The translations under genes and the position numbers were made by a program. The notes beneath the pieces are model-generated. The model did not search any database. It worked only from the letters and a program-made list of their open reading frames with translations, and had not been told where the DNA came from. A DNA stretch of 64,000 bases from Pseudomonas sp. Choline-02u-1 (GTDB taxonomy: Bacteria > Pseudomonadota > Gammaproteobacteria > Pseudomonadales > Pseudomonadaceae), in the NCBI RefSeq assembly GCF_002836515.1, contig NZ_PJBC01000013.1, positions 186,001 through 250,000 on the forward strand, written 5' to 3'. Positions within the stretch are counted from its first letter, which is position 1; every line of letters starts with the position of its first letter. Shown in pieces: positions 1 through 8,027 of the stretch.

Positions 1-815
1 ACGGCAAAAGCCTGTTCAATGCGCAGCCACGGTTGCTGATCGCGCCAGGCCACACCGCGACTCAGGCGGTGGCCACGGCGCTCGATAGCTTGGCGCAGAA
101 GCTGCGCGCCATTGGCATCATCGACGGCCCGGGCACCACCGACGAAGCCGCTATGGCCTACGCCGATAACTTCGGCAGTCGCAACCTGTTCATGGTCGAC
201 CCGGGCGTCAAGTATTGGGACACCATCACCAGCAAGACCGTCGACGCGCCCGGTTCGGCTTGGGCGGCGGGGCTGTTCGCCTGGACGGATGCTGAATACG
301 GTTTTTGGGCGTCGCCGTCGAACAAGGAGTTGACCGGCATCACCGGTACCGGTCGTGCGGTCGAGTACCTGGACGGCGACGAGACCTGCCGGGCCAACCT
401 GCTCAACAATGCCAATATCACCACGATCATTCGCGACGATGGTTACCGCCTGTGGGGCAACCGCACGCTGTCGAGCGATCCGAAGTGGGCATTCGTTACA
501 CGCGTTCGCACGCTGTTCATCCTCATGGACGCGGTGCAGGCCGGGCACAAATGGGCGGTCGACCGCTCGATCACCAAGACCTACGTGACCGATGTCACCA
601 ACGGTCTCAACGCGTTCATGGCCGACCTGAAAGCCCAGGGCGCGATCATCAACTTCGAAGTGTTCCCCGACACCGAACTGAACACGGCCAGCCAGATCGC
701 GCAGGGCAAGGTGTATTGGCGCATCCGTTTCACCGACGTGCCGCCGGCAGAAAACCCGAATTTCCTTTTCGAAGTCACCGACCAGTGGATGACCGAAGTG
801 CTTGAAGCAGCCTAA
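1..815 (+). CDS. Contractile tail sheath protein (5' end outside window)
   Basis: C-terminal ~270 residues of a P2 FI / R-pyocin-type tail sheath; the reading frame is open from base 3, so the start lies left of the window. The sheath surrounds the tail tube and contracts to drive it through the target envelope. The C-terminal part is conserved in this family, with segments such as GSRNLFMVDPG and the motif NFLFEVTDQWMTEVLEAA near the stop. The next gene, 14 bp downstream, encodes the tube, the usual sheath-tube pair. Family assignment is from recalled similarity and gene order. Confidence 0.9.
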   Translation, partial: GKSLFNAQPRLLIAPGHTATQAVATALDSLAQKLRAIGIIDGPGTTDEAAMAYADNFGSRNLFMVDPGVKYWDTITSKTVDAPGSAWAAGLFAWTDAEYGFWASPSNKELTGITGTGRAVEYLDGDETCRANLLNNANITTIIRDDGYRLWGNRTLSSDPKWAFVTRVRTLFILMDAVQAGHKWAVDRSITKTYVTDVTNGLNAFMADLKAQGAIINFEVFPDTELNTASQIAQGKVYWRIRFTDVPPAENPNFLFEVTDQWMTEVLEAA

Positions 816-829
816 GGGGGGCGTAACCA

Positions 830-1333
830 ATGATTCCTCAGACTTTGTACAACACCAACCTGTTCGTCGACGGCGTGAACTTTTCCGGCGACGTGCCGAG
901 CCTGACGCTGCCCAAGCTGACCACCAAGACCGACGAATATCGTGGCGGCGGCATGGCTGGCCCCATCGATATGGATCAGGGGCTTGAAAAAATGGAAGCC
1001 TCGTTTGTCACCAAAGGCGTGCGCCGCGAGTCGCTGAAGTACTTCGGCTTGGCTGACGGCACGGCGTTCAACGCCACGTTCCGAGGTGCCTTCAAGGGTC
1101 AAAAGGGCGCGGTGACAGCGGTCGTTGCCACCCTGCGCGGTCGCCTCAAAGAGGTCGATCTCGGTGACTGGAAAGCCGGTGATGCTGCCGAGATCAAACA
1201 CGCCGTTGCGGTCACGTACTACAAGCTCGAAATCGACGGGCGCCTGATGTACGAGATCGACATGGTCGCCGGCATCCAGGTGATCGACGGCAAAGACCAA
1301 CTCCTCGAAGTGCGCCAGGCGCTCGGCCTGTAA
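830..1333 (+). CDS. Tail tube protein (P2 FII-like)
   Basis: Protein of 167 aa, the usual length for the P2 FII / R-pyocin tube subunit that stacks as rings inside the sheath. It starts MIPQTLYNTNLFVDG and carries a typical KTDEYRGGGMAGPIDMDQG stretch. A strong AAGGGGGG ribosome site lies 9 bp before the ATG. It sits between sheath and chaperone genes with short gaps, so it is almost certainly co-transcribed with them. Confidence 0.92.
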   Translation: MIPQTLYNTNLFVDGVNFSGDVPSLTLPKLTTKTDEYRGGGMAGPIDMDQGLEKMEASFVTKGVRRESLKYFGLADGTAFNATFRGAFKGQKGAVTAVVATLRGRLKEVDLGDWKAGDAAEIKHAVAVTYYKLEIDGRLMYEIDMVAGIQVIDGKDQLLEVRQALGL

Positions 1334-1346
1334 GGAATAGATTCAG

Positions 1347-1946
1347 ATGACTCAAGTAATCGCTAAAAACCTGCCGGCCTGGCTGTCGCTAAGTGCGCTC
1401 GGTGCGGTCGTAACGCTGACCCGTCCAAGCAAGGCCAACAGTGTCGACGTCGAGACGTTGAACCTGCGTAACCCTACCGTGCGTGAAGTGCGTGCGGCCA
1501 ATCGTGCTGCCAACGGCGATGATGAGCAGCGCGAACTGATGCTGTTCGCAGGTCTCGCCGAAGTCGGGCTGAAGGATCTGGAAGGCCTCAAGCTGACGGA
1601 TTATCGCCGCGTGCAAACGGCGTATTCGCACCTGGTACCGAAAACCGATTATTCGGACTCGATGCCGGCGTGGTTGTCGCTGACCACCGATCAGGTGCTG
1701 GTGACGCTGTCGTGCCCGAGCGAGATCAACGGCGTGACCGTCGACAAGCTGGCCCTGCGTTCACCGACCGTGGGCGACGTGCGGGCGGCCAACCGTGAAG
1801 TGGGTGGCGATGACGAGCAGCGCGAGCTGGTGTTGTTTGCCGCGTTGTCCGGTGCGTCTGTCGCGGATCTGGAGGGGCTGAAGCTGGTGGATTTTAACCG
1901 CTTGCAGGCCGGCTATTTTCGCATGGACAACGACGACGGGCTTTAA
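1347..1946 (+). CDS. Phage tail assembly chaperone with two tandem copies of its domain
   Basis: A 199-aa protein in the position of P2 gpE, which assists tape-measure folding before tube assembly. Residues ~9-94 and ~107-192 are clearly related copies: both begin PAWLSL, both contain SPTV/NPTV followed by VRAANR, and both contain GDDEQREL then DLEGLKL. P2 gpE is about 90 aa, so this looks like a fused duplication of the E domain. The ORF ends at CTT TAA, and a related short frame follows in +1, suggesting a frameshifted longer product. Confidence 0.85.
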   Translation: MTQVIAKNLPAWLSLSALGAVVTLTRPSKANSVDVETLNLRNPTVREVRAANRAANGDDEQRELMLFAGLAEVGLKDLEGLKLTDYRRVQTAYSHLVPKTDYSDSMPAWLSLTTDQVLVTLSCPSEINGVTVDKLALRSPTVGDVRAANREVGGDDEQRELVLFAALSGASVADLEGLKLVDFNRLQAGYFRMDNDDGL

Positions 1947-1947
1947 C
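1938..1947 (+). promoter_or_regulatory. Candidate +1 programmed frameshift site (GGG CTT TAA C)
   Basis: At the chaperone stop the zero frame reads GGG CTT TAA. A leucyl-tRNA on CTT could slip one base to TTT, after which AAC begins the next frame, which stays open to 2058. CTT followed by a stop codon is the classic +1 shift context of prfB (CTT TGA). Frameshifted tail chaperones are widely conserved in tailed phages, although -1 sites are commoner. No slippery heptamer of the -1 type is visible here. The site is inferred, not demonstrated. Confidence 0.5.
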
Positions 1948-2058
1948 CCCAGCGTGATCAAGTCGGCGGCGAAACGTCTGGCGGCGGAAACCGGATTTTC
2001 CGCCGCCGAGATCCAGTCGATGCCGTTCGCGGAAATGGTGTGGTGGCTCACGGATTGA
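1945..2058 (+). CDS. Frameshift-encoded extension of the tail chaperone (P2 E'-like)
   Basis: Thirty-seven codons in the +1 frame relative to the chaperone, beginning NPSVIKSAAKRLAAE and ending FAEMVWWLTD. The position, size and helical character match the P2 E' / GpE short module between chaperone and tape measure. No ATG and no ribosome site precede it. A GTG at 1954 is the only plausible independent start and lacks a Shine-Dalgarno, so expression as a fusion is favoured. It ends 37 bp before the tape measure start. Confidence 0.6.
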   Translation, partial: NPSVIKSAAKRLAAETGFSAAEIQSMPFAEMVWWLTD

Positions 2059-2095
2059 GCCGCCCCGGTAGTGCTGGGCACATGAGGGCCATCAC

Positions 2096-4714
2096 ATGGC
2101 AAACAAAATCGCCCTCGGGCTGGTGATCGGCGGCGCCGTCAGTTCCACGGTCGGCGCCGCGTTCAAGGATGTGACCGGGCGTATCAAGCGCCTCGAGGCA
2201 GAAGGCAACAAAGCGCGCGTGCTGCAGCGCACGATTGGCGACACCATCCGCTTGCGCGAAGAATGGAAGAAGGCTCACGACACCGGCGCGGCCGGTGCGT
2301 CCAAATTACTCAACCGTTTGAACTCGAACCTCGACAGCTTGAAAAAGCAGGGGATCGAGGTCGGCCGGTTGGAAAAAGCCTATCGCTCGATGGGGCAGAC
2401 GGCCAACAAGGCCGAGCTGAAAGCCAAGGGGCATCAGCAGATCGATTCTGGCGTAAAGGGCATGAAGGGCGCCGTCGGTGCGGCGGTGGTCGGTGTTGGT
2501 GCCATGGCGGTACCGGCCAAGGTCAGCGCTGATTTTGGCGCGATTGTGCGGGATATCGCGATCAAGGCCGGCATTGCCAACAAGCCGCAAGAGCAGGAGA
2601 TGTCGCGCAAGATCATCGACACTTCACGCGACACCGGCATGGCGCGCAACGATGTGGCCGACGTGGTCAATCAGTTGGTCGGCGCCGGTATGGACCTGAG
2701 CAAGGCGCTGGAATACGCGCCTGTCGCGGCCAAGTTTGTCGTGGGGCAAGGATCCAGCGGCGTCGACACGGCGAAGATGATCAACGCCCTGGGGCAGAAC
2801 GCCGAGATCACCGACCCCAAGCAGATGCAGCAGGCGCTGGAGGCGATTGCTTATCAAGGGCAGGCGGGCAGCTTTGAAGCGGCCGACATGGCCAAGTGGT
2901 TTCCCGAACTGCTGGCCAACATGGCCAGCAACGGCATCACTGGCTTGGACGCGGTGACGCAACTGGGCGCCATGTTACAGGTGCAGATGAAGCAGGCCGG
3001 CAGTTCGGATGAAGCGGCCAACAACCTGAAAAACTGGATGGGCAAAATCGGTTCGACCGACACGGTCAAGGCCTACGAAAAAGCCGGTATTGATTACAAG
3101 GGATCGATGCAGACCGGTTTGCAAAACGGTATGTCCACGCTTGAGACCAGCATGGCGCTGGCTCAGAAATACATTCAGGCGACCGATCCGGCGCGTGCGG
3201 CGAAAATGGCCGAGGCCACGGCAAAAATCAGCGAGCAAGCCGACCCTGAAAAGGCCAAGGCCATGATGGCCTCGCTGGAAGAATCCCTGCGCACCGGCGA
3301 CCTATTCGCCGACATGCAGGTCAAGGCCGCGCTGTCGGCCTACATGCAGAACAAGGCGCTGTACAGCCAGCTCAAAAACGATTCGCGTGACGCGACCGGG
3401 ATCCTCGACAAGAACCTTGCCGAGCGGCGCGAGTCGTCATCGCAAAAATGGGCGGAAATGGCCCAGTCGATGGATGATGCCATGCGCAGCATCGGCGATG
3501 CGCTGCGCCCGGTGACGGACACCGTGGCCGAGTCTTTGACCAAGGTTACTAAAGGCATTACGTCGCTTACGGATAGCGCGCCCGGGGTAGTTGCCGGTAT
3601 CGCCACGGTCGGAGCAGGGCTGATCGCCTTAAAAGGTATCATCAGCACGGTCAAGATCGGCAGGGGGCTGTTAAACCTTGCGCGTGGGTCGCGCGGTGGT
3701 CGGGGTGGGAGCGAAACCCGCAATAAAGATTCCGGGGAGCTTGATCTGTTAGCGACTGGCCTGGATGTTGTTTCGCGGGTGAAGGAAGCGGCTACAGGCG
3801 GTGGCCTTGGTGCTGCAAATGATGCAGGTAACGACGGCGTCCAAAAGGTTTTCGTCGTTAATGCCGGCGCTATGGGTGGCGGTGTGGATGTGTCGGGCGA
3901 TTCGCGCCGACGTGGACGTGGGTCAAGGCGCAGCGCTCGGCGCCGGTCGTTGCCGAGTTCGAGAGGTCCTCGCCCATCTGTTCCTCGTCCCCCTGTTTCG
4001 ATCCCGTCGCCATCAGTCCCTTCCGTTCCAAGTGGGGCATTGTCCAAGCTCGGCGTCGTCGCAGGCACCGTCGGTAAGGTCGGCAAGGCGGCCAAGGTCA
4101 TTCCTGGCGGCACGCTGCTGGAGTCCGGCGCGATGGCTTTTGAAACCTTTCAAAACGCCAAGACCAAGGACGAAAAAGCCGAAGGTTACGGTTCGGCCGC
4201 GGGCAACCTGGCCGGCACCATGGCCGGTGCAGCAGCAGGCGCCGCCATCGGTTCGGTTGTGCCGATCATCGGCACGGCTATCGGCGGCATGATCGGTGCT
4301 TACCTGGGCAGTCAGGGCGGTGCGGCGCTGGGCGGGTCGTTGGGCAAGTCGTTGTTCGGTGGTGAGGATGAAAAGCCCGAACAAACGGCAAAGGCGCCGG
4401 TGCCAGTCACGCCGCTCATGATTGCGTCAGCGGGCCAGCAAGGTCCGGTATTGGGGGATGTCGCGCGCTCGATGACGGTGACGGCGCCGCTCAAGTCGGC
4501 GGCGCTCGCCATTCAACCCAAGGAGCCAGAAAAACCGGTTCCGGCCAAGGTGGATCAGCAGTTTCAGTACTCGCTGAACATGCCGGTCACGGTGCAGGGC
4601 GACGTCAAAGACCCGCAAGCTTTGGCGCAGGATCTGATGCCGCACATGCAGCGAATGATGGCGGATGCGGCGAAGAGTAACGCCGCCAAGCTGTACGACG
4701 AACCCCATGTCTAA
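2096..4714 (+). CDS. Tail tape measure protein
   Basis: The longest tail gene, 872 aa, which sets tail length and sits inside the tube. The N-terminus MANKIALGLVIGGAVSSTVG is typical of P2 T / R-pyocin tape measures. Hydrophobic or Gly/Ala-rich segments occur near residues 125-145, 495-520 and 700-750. An unusual low-complexity Arg-rich then Pro/Ser-rich stretch lies at about 600-645. The start is chosen at the ATG after GAGGGCCATCAC, since the preceding frameshift extension ends at 2058. Spacing to the next gene is 9 bp. Confidence 0.9.
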   Translation: MANKIALGLVIGGAVSSTVGAAFKDVTGRIKRLEAEGNKARVLQRTIGDTIRLREEWKKAHDTGAAGASKLLNRLNSNLDSLKKQGIEVGRLEKAYRSMGQTANKAELKAKGHQQIDSGVKGMKGAVGAAVVGVGAMAVPAKVSADFGAIVRDIAIKAGIANKPQEQEMSRKIIDTSRDTGMARNDVADVVNQLVGAGMDLSKALEYAPVAAKFVVGQGSSGVDTAKMINALGQNAEITDPKQMQQALEAIAYQGQAGSFEAADMAKWFPELLANMASNGITGLDAVTQLGAMLQVQMKQAGSSDEAANNLKNWMGKIGSTDTVKAYEKAGIDYKGSMQTGLQNGMSTLETSMALAQKYIQATDPARAAKMAEATAKISEQADPEKAKAMMASLEESLRTGDLFADMQVKAALSAYMQNKALYSQLKNDSRDATGILDKNLAERRESSSQKWAEMAQSMDDAMRSIGDALRPVTDTVAESLTKVTKGITSLTDSAPGVVAGIATVGAGLIALKGIISTVKIGRGLLNLARGSRGGRGGSETRNKDSGELDLLATGLDVVSRVKEAATGGGLGAANDAGNDGVQKVFVVNAGAMGGGVDVSGDSRRRGRGSRRSARRRSLPSSRGPRPSVPRPPVSIPSPSVPSVPSGALSKLGVVAGTVGKVGKAAKVIPGGTLLESGAMAFETFQNAKTKDEKAEGYGSAAGNLAGTMAGAAAGAAIGSVVPIIGTAIGGMIGAYLGSQGGAALGGSLGKSLFGGEDEKPEQTAKAPVPVTPLMIASAGQQGPVLGDVARSMTVTAPLKSAALAIQPKEPEKPVPAKVDQQFQYSLNMPVTVQGDVKDPQALAQDLMPHMQRMMADAAKSNAAKLYDEPHV

Positions 4715-4723
4715 GGAGGTTTC

Positions 4724-5569
4724 ATGGCTTACATGGAGCAAATGCAATCGAGCCTGAAGTATTTGGTCGAGGCAGCGGAAACCGGGCGGCGCAGTGCTGA
4801 CGGCATGCTGACCCCGGTCAACGGCGCGATCCGCGAACTGACCGGCGCCGCGTCCGAGCTGGAGAACATCCCGTTTGTAGGTCCGGCCGTCGGCGCCAAA
4901 CTTCAGCGAGTGATGCGCGGCGTCGACGCGGCTCAGGCCAAGGTCGGTCAGGTGGTAGCGGTGTACGGCCGCGCCACCCGCGCGGCGGCTGAAGTGCAGG
5001 ATCGGCTGGGTACTTTGAAGGAGCAGGCGAGCAAGGCGGCCACGGCGATCAACAATGTCGCCGGCAAGGTCAGTCCGTCGCTGGCCAACATCGTGCCCAC
5101 CAGTTCCTTTGCCGGGGAGGCCACGCCGGCGCCGGAGGCGGTGAAGCCATTCCCGCACTTGATGATCATTCAGCCGCGCGAACCGAAAATTGAGCCGTAT
5201 TACTTCAACCTGGACACGGCAGCTTTCGACGAGCTGAGCCGTTCGACCGAATTCCGCTGGGCTTCGCAGGAGCGGCTGACGCGCCGGCCGGCGAAGCAGG
5301 CCATCGGTATGGGCGATGAAAAGTTGACGCTCAAGGGCACGATCTATCCGGGCTTCAAAGGCGGTTTAAAGCAGCTCGACACGCTGCGTTCCATCGGGGC
5401 CAGGCTGCAACCGCTGACCCTGACCACGGGGTATGGCGAAGTGATCGGGACGTGGTGCCTGAAAAACATCAACGAGGAACAGTCCGCGTTGCTGCACGGC
5501 GGGATTGCGCGCAAACAGGGTTTTACTTTGGAGTTTGAACGCTATGGCGACGACATGCAGGACGTCTGA
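4724..5569 (+). CDS. GpU-like tail protein with long N-terminal extension
   Basis: A 281-aa protein. Residues ~150-281 resemble P2 gpU, the tail terminator, with PHLMIIQPREPKIEPYYFNL and a GEVIGTWCLKNI stretch near the end. The first ~140 residues are an Ala-rich, probably helical extension that P2 gpU (about 160 aa) lacks; the R-pyocin homologue, as I recall it, is similarly long. AAGGAGG precedes the ATG. It overlaps gpX by 26 bp, implying translational coupling. Confidence 0.8.
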   Translation: MAYMEQMQSSLKYLVEAAETGRRSADGMLTPVNGAIRELTGAASELENIPFVGPAVGAKLQRVMRGVDAAQAKVGQVVAVYGRATRAAAEVQDRLGTLKEQASKAATAINNVAGKVSPSLANIVPTSSFAGEATPAPEAVKPFPHLMIIQPREPKIEPYYFNLDTAAFDELSRSTEFRWASQERLTRRPAKQAIGMGDEKLTLKGTIYPGFKGGLKQLDTLRSIGARLQPLTLTTGYGEVIGTWCLKNINEEQSALLHGGIARKQGFTLEFERYGDDMQDV

Positions 5570-5750
5570 CGGCGACATGCTCGATGTCATTTGCAACAAC
5601 GTTTACGGCCATCTGAATGGCAGCGTCGAGGCCGTGCTCGATGCCAATCAGGGACTGGCCGATGAGCCTCAGCCGTTCCGGTCGGGCGTGATTATCGTCC
5701 TGCCGGATCTGCCGATGCCAACTGAAGAAGGCATCTCGCTTTGGAATTGA
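5544..5750 (+). CDS. Tail protein X
   Basis: A 68-aa protein of the gpX family, small LysM-like tail proteins. It starts MATTCRTSDGDMLDVICNNV and contains VLDANQGLADEP, the typical pattern in which gpX resembles a peptidoglycan-binding LysM fold. The ATG at 5544 is chosen because GGAG lies 11 bp upstream and because homologues have this length. A longer in-frame start at 5505 would lie deep inside the gpU gene. A terminator-like hairpin follows before gpD. Confidence 0.85.
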   Translation: MATTCRTSDGDMLDVICNNVYGHLNGSVEAVLDANQGLADEPQPFRSGVIIVLPDLPMPTEEGISLWN

Positions 5751-5803
5751 TGAGCTATAGTCGATGTGTAGCCCTTGTTACACCTGCAGCTACAACCCCT
5801 TCA

Positions 5804-5827
5804 AAACCCGCTTCGGCGGGTTTTTTT
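5804..5827 (+). terminator. Terminator-like hairpin between gpX and gpD
   Basis: AAACCCGC, loop TTCG, GCGGGTTT and a run of T: an 8-bp stem with a stable UUCG tetraloop and a U tract, ending 14 bases before the gpD start. In the middle of a late operon it would act as an attenuator unless bypassed by antitermination. No gene shift or strand change explains it. Confidence 0.75.
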
Positions 5828-5840
5828 ATGGAAAAAATAT

Positions 5841-6890
5841 ATGACACCCGTATTTCGAATCGTCGCCGATGGGGCTGACGTCACGGCAAAAATCAATGAT
5901 CGGCTGTTGCAACTGCGTACCTCGGACAAACCGGGCATGGAGTCCGACGAGTTTGAGTTGCGTATCGACGACCGTGATGGGCAAGTGCAATTGCCTCGTC
6001 GCGGCAGCTCAATCGAGATTTACCTGGGGTACGCCGAAACGACCTTGGCGCGCATGGGCAGCTATACCGTGGACACGGTCGAGGTGTCAGGCCCACCCGA
6101 TACGATCGTGATCAAGGGCAAGGCCAGCGACATGCGTGGCAGCGGCAAGACCATCCGCAGCGGAAGCTGGGAAGACGTGCCGTTGTCGAAGATCGTGGCT
6201 GACGTGGCCGCGCGTAATGGCTGGACGCCGGTGTGTCCGGTGTCCACCAAGGTCGCCCGGGTCGACCAGCTCAACGAGTCCGATTTCAATTTCATCACCC
6301 GGCTGGCAAAACAATACGACTGCACGGCCAAGGTCGCCGACGGCAAGCTGTTGGTGATGCCACGCCAGGGTGGGCAGACAGCCAGCGGCAAGGCGTTCGG
6401 CGCCATTACCCTGACCCGACGCGACCTCAGCCGATGGCAATTCAGTCTCGGCGATCGCAACTCGCACAAGGCGGTGGCCACCAAGCATCAGGACAAAAAG
6501 AACGGCATGCTCGCGGTGGTCACTATCGACAACGATGACGCACCGGATGGCCTGCCGGCAGTCCATACCGACCGCCATATCTACCCGAACAAAACGGCTG
6601 CAGAAGCGGCGGCCAAGGCCCGTCTTTCAGCGTTCAACCGCTCGACCGCTGATGTGCGGCTTGAGATGCCCGGCCGGACGGACATCTTCGCCGAGCGCCC
6701 CATCATCGCTCAGGGTTTCAAGGTCGGGCTTGATGGTGAGTACCTGGCGGATTCGGTCGAGCAGGTATTCACCCAGTCCGGCTGGTCCACCACGGTCGAA
6801 TGCAATGCCGGCAAAGCCGGTAAATCCAAGGGCAAGAAAAAGAAAGGACCGAAATCACCCCTCAAGGTAGTGAACATCGAGAAGCAGTAG
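5841..6890 (+). CDS. Phage late control / tail hub protein gpD
   Basis: A 349-aa protein of the P2 gpD family, a baseplate-hub relative (gp27-like) that closes the tail gene set in P2 and R-pyocins. It contains DEFELRIDDRDG, a hub-like LNESDFNFITRLAKQYDC stretch and a Lys-rich tail (KSKGKKKKGPKSPLK). The ATG at 5841 gives the canonical start MTPVFRIVADGADVT; the longer in-frame start at 5775 reads through the terminator hairpin and is unlikely. Confidence 0.9.
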   Translation: MTPVFRIVADGADVTAKINDRLLQLRTSDKPGMESDEFELRIDDRDGQVQLPRRGSSIEIYLGYAETTLARMGSYTVDTVEVSGPPDTIVIKGKASDMRGSGKTIRSGSWEDVPLSKIVADVAARNGWTPVCPVSTKVARVDQLNESDFNFITRLAKQYDCTAKVADGKLLVMPRQGGQTASGKAFGAITLTRRDLSRWQFSLGDRNSHKAVATKHQDKKNGMLAVVTIDNDDAPDGLPAVHTDRHIYPNKTAAEAAAKARLSAFNRSTADVRLEMPGRTDIFAERPIIAQGFKVGLDGEYLADSVEQVFTQSGWSTTVECNAGKAGKSKGKKKKGPKSPLKVVNIEKQ

Positions 6891-6903
6891 TCGCATCCCA
6901 TCG

Positions 6904-6924
6904 CCGCCTGAGTGCGGTTTTTTT
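6904..6924 (+). terminator. Weak terminator-like hairpin after gpD
   Basis: CCGC, 6-nt loop, GCGG, then seven T, lying between gpD and the endolysin gene. The stem is only 4 bp, so efficiency is doubtful. It is noted because it is one of three U-tracted hairpins in 1.2 kb. Confidence 0.4.
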
Positions 6925-6939
6925 ACGTCTGGAGTTTGT

Positions 6940-7503
6940 ATGTCCATCACTGAACAACAGCTGCAAAGCATCATGCCCAACGCCCGCCGCCAAGCGGGCG
7001 TTTTTGTTTCCGCCCTCAACGCAGCCATGGCCCATCGGCAGATCAACACGCCGAAACGCCAAGCCGCGTTCCTGGCGCAAGTCGGTCACGAGTCGGGTCA
7101 GCTGCAGTACGTCCGGGAACTGGGCGGCGAGCAGTACCTGAGCAAATACGACACCGGCAACTTGGCTGCGAAACTGGGCAATACGCCGTCAGCGGATGGT
7201 GATGGTCAGCGCTACCGCGGTCGCGGTCTGATCCAGGTCACCGGCCACGACAATTATCTGCGCTGCAGCTTGGCGCTGTTCGGTGACGAGCGATTGCTGC
7301 GCACGCCTGAACTGCTGGAGCTGCCGCAGTGGGCCGCCGAGTCGGCCGCGTGGTTCTGGTCCGTGAATGGGCTGAACGCGCTGGCCGATCAAAACGAATT
7401 CAACACGATCACCCGCAGGATCAATGGCGGTCTCAATGGCCTGCAGGATCGGTTGGAGTTGTGGGGGCGGGCGAGGGCGGTGCTATGCGTCTCGGCGAAC
7501 TGA
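6940..7503 (+). CDS. GH19-type endolysin (lysozyme/chitinase-like)
   Basis: A 187-aa glycoside hydrolase family 19 protein expected to cut peptidoglycan glycan strands at lysis. AFLAQVGHESGQ (near residues 47-58) holds the family's catalytic Glu, and GDGQRYRGRGLIQVTG is the second signature. No signal peptide is visible, so export would need a holin, which is not seen in this window. GGAG is placed 7 bp before the ATG. A strong terminator-like hairpin is embedded in codons ~14-22. It overlaps the spanin gene by 19 bp. Confidence 0.92.
   Translation: MSITEQQLQSIMPNARRQAGVFVSALNAAMAHRQINTPKRQAAFLAQVGHESGQLQYVRELGGEQYLSKYDTGNLAAKLGNTPSADGDGQRYRGRGLIQVTGHDNYLRCSLALFGDERLLRTPELLELPQWAAESAAWFWSVNGLNALADQNEFNTITRRINGGLNGLQDRLELWGRARAVLCVSAN
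6981..7005 (+). terminator. Intragenic terminator-like hairpin in the endolysin gene
   Basis: CGCCCGC, 6-nt loop, GCGGGCG then TTTTT: a perfect 7-bp GC stem with U tract within the first 25 codons of the endolysin. Its position in coding sequence suggests it is either masked by translating ribosomes or serves to hold lysis expression down. Function is inferred from the fold only. Confidence 0.55.
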
Positions 7504-8027
7504 TCCCGGCGCCGTATCGGCTGCTGGCCAAAGGTGTGCTGCTGGTCGTCTTGGTCAGTGGTTCTGCGTCCATTACCTGGCAAGTACAGGATTGGCGCTA
7601 CGGTAAACAGCTGGCAGAGCAGGCCCGACTCCACACCGAAACCCTCAACCAACTGAATCTGGCCTCGGCCGCACAGCAGCGTGCCGAACAGGACAAACGC
7701 CTCGCGCTCGAGCAGCGCCTGGCCACCAGTGAACAAACCCATTACCGAGCCTTGAGTGATGCCCAACGTGATCAAGGTCGCCTGCGCGACCGCCTTGCCA
7801 CTGCTGATCTGCGCCTGTCAGTCCTACTCGACGCCACCACCGACGCCGGCAACAGATCGGTGTCAGCCACCACCGCCACCGGCGGCCTGGTTCATGGCCC
7901 CACAAAAGCCGAACTTGACCCAGCGCATGCTCAACGAATTATCGGCGTCACCGATGACGGCGACCGGGGGCTGATTGCCCTCGCGGCCTGTCAGGCATAC
8001 GCCAAAGAAGTCTCAACACCGAAGTGA
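7485..8027 (+). CDS. Rz-like inner-membrane spanin
   Basis: A 180-aa protein with one N-terminal membrane segment (GVLLVVLVSGSASITW, about residues 17-33) followed by a long polar, helical region rich in Gln, Glu and Arg. This is the architecture of lambda Rz, which spans the periplasm and fuses inner and outer membranes with Rz1. The ATG at 7485 overlaps the endolysin end, as in other lysis cassettes. The Rz1 gene lies entirely inside it in another frame, which fixes the identification. Confidence 0.88.
   Translation: MRLGELIPAPYRLLAKGVLLVVLVSGSASITWQVQDWRYGKQLAEQARLHTETLNQLNLASAAQQRAEQDKRLALEQRLATSEQTHYRALSDAQRDQGRLRDRLATADLRLSVLLDATTDAGNRSVSATTATGGLVHGPTKAELDPAHAQRIIGVTDDGDRGLIALAACQAYAKEVSTPK
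7759..7974 (+). CDS. Rz1-like outer-membrane spanin lipoprotein, nested in Rz
   Basis: A 71-aa lipoprotein precursor in the +1 frame inside the Rz gene. A short hydrophobic signal ends in LLICAC, with Cys as the lipidation site, followed by a Pro-rich mature part (STPPPTPATDRCQPPPPP). A nested, proline-rich, lipobox-bearing ORF within Rz is diagnostic for Rz1. The ATG at 7759 is preferred over the adjacent GTG at 7756. Confidence 0.88.
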   Translation: MPNVIKVACATALPLLICACQSYSTPPPTPATDRCQPPPPPAAWFMAPQKPNLTQRMLNELSASPMTATGG

